Shown here: in pieces, positions 61,535 through 64,000 of the stretch
How the letters are laid out: each line of letters begins with the position of its first letter
Numbering within the stretch: the stretch's first letter is position 1
Assembly: GCA_903844155.1 (NCBI GenBank)
Contig: CAIMSU010000343.1
Span: 1 to 64,000 of the forward strand
Reading direction: 5' to 3'
Length of the DNA: 64,000 nt
Source: an uncultured Pseudomonadota bacterium
GTDB taxonomy: Bacteria; Myxococcota_A; UBA796; SXON01
Notes under the pieces: generated by a model
Database searches by the model: none
Told to the model about the DNA's origin: nothing
Seen by the model: the letters and a program-made list of their open reading frames with translations, nothing else
Made by a program: the position numbers and the translations under genes

Positions 61535-61552
61535 GATTTGTAGAATCAAATC
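61535..61552. terminator. A/T-rich hairpin between convergent genes
   Basis: GATTTG (61535-61540) and CAAATC (61547-61552) can pair around a six-base loop. An overlapping GTAGA/TCTAC pairing is also possible. It lies between the ends of two convergent genes and could act in both directions, but the stem is short and no U-tract follows. Confidence 0.3.
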
Positions 61553-61576
61553 TACTCAGGGTCGAACAGGTCCGAA

Positions 61577-62026
61577 TCAGTAGTCGTGATGCACGTCGCC
61601 CGGGGGCGGCGCAACGGGTGCATCCGTCGGTGAGTCGACGGGAATGGCGAGGGGTGCGCTGTCCTGAGGGGGCGCTGTCCCGGTCGGCGTGGCGTCCGTG
61701 GCCGGCGGCGCAGGCGGGGTCTCGGCGTTCAGCGCCGCGTCCGGGGGTTGTGGCGCGACCGCCTCCCAATGGCCGGGAACCCAGTACCCAGCAGCGTCGT
61801 AGTGGGCCGGGACCCAGACCACACCGGGTCGCGGGGCGACGGCGTAGCCAAAAGCCCAGGGCGAGACAGCCACAACCACGCGCGGCCCGCGGTAGCGCGG
61901 CGGACGACCGCGCCAGGGACGGGCGAAGGCCGACGGGGCGGCGAGCATGAGGCAGAGCACCCCGAGCAGGATGGCGGCTCGGGCGCGCAGGATCGTGCGA
62001 ATCGGGTTGGACATCTTCGGCTCCAT
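61577..62026 (-). CDS. Secreted YXWGXW/GW-repeat-like protein
   Basis: 149 residues. RAAILLGVLCLMLAAPSAFA is a signal peptide. The mature part carries the pattern VWVPAHYDAAGYWVPGHWEA, as in the YXWGXW-repeat outer-membrane-associated proteins, then a Pro/Ala/Thr-rich tail ending GDVHHDY. Function unknown; related proteins are found in the envelope. It converges with the small membrane-protein gene. Confidence 0.7.
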   Translation of the reverse strand: MEPKMSNPIRTILRARAAILLGVLCLMLAAPSAFARPWRGRPPRYRGPRVVVAVSPWAFGYAVAPRPGVVWVPAHYDAAGYWVPGHWEAVAPQPPDAALNAETPPAPPATDATPTGTAPPQDSAPLAIPVDSPTDAPVAPPPGDVHHDY

Positions 62027-62125
62027 CGCGCGTGGGACGCGCGCACGGGAGAGATATTCACCCGCCGCCGGGTAGCCACATGTCCACCGCGCACCCGTGA
62101 TATTCGGTGACGATGGGGTCGGCCC

Positions 62126-63211
62126 TCAGCCCTCTCGCACCGGCTCCCAGCTCGTCCAGACGTCATCCCCGACCTGCTCGACGCTCACGAGCGCGAGGCG
62201 CGGAGCCCCGGCCAGCGTGAACCCAGGACCGGCTACAAACCCAGGTCCACCCGCCAGAATCTTCCCAGCCGTGAAAAGCTCCAGGCGGTCGACAGCGCCC
62301 GCCTCCAGAAAGCTCCTGTGCACCCTGCCTCCGCCCTCGACGAGCACCCGTCGAACGCCACGATTCGCGAGTTGCTCCAGGACCGCTACCACGTCGACGC
62401 CGCCCGGGCCGACCGCGGTCGCCACACGCGCTGCGCCGCTGATGTTCCCGCCTTCTCGGCTGAATATCAGGCAGCCGGCGCCAAGCACCTTCGCGCCCGA
62501 GGGCGTCCGCCCGTGGGTGTCGAGCACGACGCGGAGCGGATCTCCGGCTCTACCGCCGAGTCGGACGGTCAGCTCGGGATCGTCGGCGAGCACCGTGCCG
62601 ACGCCGACCAGGACCGCGTCATGCTCGGAGCGCAAGCGGTGAGCAGCGGCGCGGCTCTCCGGCCCGGTGATCCACTTGGACTCACCCGTTTCACTCGCGA
62701 TCCGCCCGTCCAGGGTCACCGCCGCCTTGAGGGTCACCTCGGGCAAGCCGCCCGCGACCACACGAATGAAGCCAAGGTTCATCCGACGGCATTCGGCTTC
62801 GCGGACGCCGACGTCCACCTGCAACCCCGCCGCTCGGAGCTGCGCGATGCCCCGCCCGCTCACGAGCGGAAAGGGGTCCACGGTCCCGACCACCACGCGC
62901 GCGATCCCCGCTCGGAGGATTGCATCGGTGCAAGGCGGTGTTCGACCGTGGTGGCAGCAGGGCTCCAGGGTGACGTAGAGCGTCGCGCCGCGCGCCTCGT
63001 CGGGTCCCAGTTGGTGCAGGGCGTGCGGTTCCGCGTGGTGCTGGCCGGGCGGTTGGGTCCAGCCGGTCGCGATAACCCCGGTCCCCGGCCGATAGATCAC
63101 CGTGCCGACAGCCGGGTTGCTCCCTGTTCGCCCAAGCGCGTTCCGGGCGACCGTCAGCGCCAGGCCCATCTGCTCCTGGTCCACGCCTTCCGAGCCGGTC
63201 GCCACGATCAA
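62126..63211 (-). CDS. ribD: Bifunctional diaminohydroxyphosphoribosylaminopyrimidine deaminase / reductase
   Basis: 361 residues of riboflavin synthesis. The deaminase domain (about 15-150) has HHAEPHALHQLG and YVTLEPCCHHGRTPPCTDAI, which bind zinc. The reductase domain (about 160-361) has VTLKAAVTLDGRIASETGES, WITGPESRAAAHRLRSEHDA then VLVGVGTVLADDPELTVRL. Both activities should be present, as motifs are complete. It starts by TTGA overlap (63211) with the nrdR stop, or at GTG 63205. No other rib gene is next to it. Confidence 0.96.
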   Translation of the reverse strand: MIVATGSEGVDQEQMGLALTVARNALGRTGSNPAVGTVIYRPGTGVIATGWTQPPGQHHAEPHALHQLGPDEARGATLYVTLEPCCHHGRTPPCTDAILRAGIARVVVGTVDPFPLVSGRGIAQLRAAGLQVDVGVREAECRRMNLGFIRVVAGGLPEVTLKAAVTLDGRIASETGESKWITGPESRAAAHRLRSEHDAVLVGVGTVLADDPELTVRLGGRAGDPLRVVLDTHGRTPSGAKVLGAGCLIFSREGGNISGAARVATAVGPGGVDVVAVLEQLANRGVRRVLVEGGGRVHRSFLEAGAVDRLELFTAGKILAGGPGFVAGPGFTLAGAPRLALVSVEQVGDDVWTSWEPVREG

Positions 63212-63696
63212 CCGTCCGATCGCGGCTTGGGGTCCGCGAGACCGTCCAGGAGCGGGCCGACGACGTTGAGGAAGTCCAGCGGACCTTCAAATGCCCGGTA
63301 GACACTGGCAAAGCGCAGGTACGCGACAGCGTCCAGACCGCGGAGTGCGGCGAGCGCGATGTCGCCCACCTCCCGCGTTGGGACCTCGCGATCTGCCCGG
63401 CGCGAAAGCTCCTTTTCGACGCGGACTACGACGTCCTCAAGCTGATCCTCCGTCACCGGTCGCTTTCGGCATGCGAGGCGCAAGCCCGCCAGCAGCTTGT
63501 CACGCGAAAACGCCTGGCGCCGGCCATCGCGCTTCAGGATCGTCGGCAGGCGGAACTCGATGCGCTCAAACGTGGTGAACCGGTGTCCACACGCCTCACA
63601 CTCGCGCCGTCGCCGAACCGCCGGCTCGGCCGGGCTCTCGACCGATCGCGAGTCCACGACGCGGCTGTCGGGGTGATCGCAGACAGGGCACTGCAC
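63208..63696 (-). CDS. nrdR: Transcriptional repressor NrdR
   Basis: 162 residues from GTG 63696. The N-terminal zinc ribbon (MQCPVCDHPDSRVVDSRSVE, then ECEACGHRFTTFERIE) binds NrdR boxes. The ATP-cone (LPTILKRDGRRQAFSRDKLL; DAVAYLRFASVYRAFEGPLD) senses dATP/ATP. It represses ribonucleotide reductase genes. The nrdR-ribD pairing is common in bacteria and is reinforced here by the TTGA overlap. No ribonucleotide reductase gene is in the window. Confidence 0.96.
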   Translation of the reverse strand: MQCPVCDHPDSRVVDSRSVESPAEPAVRRRRECEACGHRFTTFERIEFRLPTILKRDGRRQAFSRDKLLAGLRLACRKRPVTEDQLEDVVVRVEKELSRRADREVPTREVGDIALAALRGLDAVAYLRFASVYRAFEGPLDFLNVVGPLLDGLADPKPRSDG

Positions 63697-63757
63697 GGGG
63701 CGCGGTGCCTATCACCGCCGGCCCGGCGGGGCCTTACCGGCACGTTACCCGGCCCGG

Positions 63758-64000
63758 ATGGCCACCCCCGTCTTCGTCCTCGGCGCTCCTCGTTCGGGGA
63801 CCACGCTTCTCCGCGTCATGCTTGCGGGCCACCCGCGCCTGTTTTCGCCGCCGGAGATGGTGATCGCGCCATTTGCGACCATGGCGGAGCGTCGCGCGAA
63901 GCTGGATGAGCGCTTCTGGGAAAAAGGGGGGTTGCGACGAACGTTGATGGAGCTGCACGGCATCGACGTGGACGCTGCGAAGGCGATGGAGGCCTCCTGG
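63758..64000 (+). CDS. Sulfotransferase family protein, 3' end beyond the window
   Basis: The first 81 residues are present. MATPVFVLGAPRSGTTLLRV contains the 5'-phosphosulfate-binding loop GAPRSGTT of PAPS-dependent sulfotransferases. MLAGHPRLFSPPEM follows in the usual position. The acceptor (lipid, sugar or protein) is unknown. The rest of the gene lies to the right. It diverges from nrdR, with 61 bases between. Confidence 0.85.
   Translation, partial: MATPVFVLGAPRSGTTLLRVMLAGHPRLFSPPEMVIAPFATMAERRAKLDERFWEKGGLRRTLMELHGIDVDAAKAMEASW

Overview
The window is very GC-rich and densely coded on both strands, with many ATGA, GTGA or TTGA stop/start overlaps. Several traits point to the Myxococcota (former Deltaproteobacteria). 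Three secreted proteins end in a short Cys-rich motif, a hydrophobic segment and a basic tail (the MYXO-CTERM sorting signal). Others are lipoproteins with Asp/Thr/Ser-rich linkers, and one protein carries MopE-type 'DVDGDGY...DxDCNGSD' repeats. This placement is an inference from protein style; no rRNA or tRNA gene was seen. Four loci carry an in-frame stop, frameshifts or a missing start codon in otherwise good coding sequence. That means either real gene decay or uncorrected sequencing errors.

Layout. 0-6.5 kb: a 64-residue tandem-repeat coding fragment cut by the left edge, a frameshifted lipoprotein, rpsB-tsf, a TolC-like channel, a matrixin-like metalloprotease and small proteins. 6.7-16.5 kb: thiolase, an AAC(6')-like acetyltransferase, an operon of a CxxCH lipoprotein plus a Tat-exported DUF1501 protein plus a small lipoprotein, trpS, a lipoxygenase-like enzyme and a secreted MYXO-CTERM protein. 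16.5-19.9 kb: two tandem ATP-grasp enzymes and a RadC-type JAMM protein. 19.9-30 kb: a lipid/polyketide cluster (iterative-type PKS fused to a PLP-dependent oxoamine synthase, free ACP and fatty acyl-AMP ligase on one strand; thioesterase and a membrane-associated SAM enzyme diverging). 30-45.3 kb: secreted and lipoproteins, hydrolase, SpoU methyltransferase, a 962-residue repeat protein, MFS transporter, LRR protein, an Sfp-type phosphopantetheinyl transferase with cobU and cobS, and a GH3-family enzyme with a Uma2 gene. 45.2-47.7 kb: a small mobile-DNA hot spot (a MITE-like element, a GxxExxY ORF between inverted 8-bp iterons, and a broken gene). 47.8-59.5 kb: a contractile injection system (eCIS) operon. 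59.6-64 kb: glycosyltransferase, NlpC/P60-like lipoprotein, ribD, nrdR and the start of a sulfotransferase.

Two systems deserve most attention. First, the PKS has the order KS-AT-ACP-KR-DH, as in PUFA-type and enediyne-type iterative synthases, but ends in an alpha-oxoamine synthase. With the fatty acyl-AMP ligase and ACP this predicts an amino-ketone or sphingoid-like lipid, and the Sfp-type transferase at 40.9 kb could activate its carriers. Second, the eCIS operon encodes terminator, two sheaths, assembly protein, tube, LysM protein and hub. It also holds a 1204-residue Ala/Arg/Pro-rich, probably disordered protein between tube and LysM genes. It stops after the hub: spike, gp25-like, baseplate-wedge and AAA+ ATPase genes are not in the window, and mobile DNA begins soon after the point where they would be expected.
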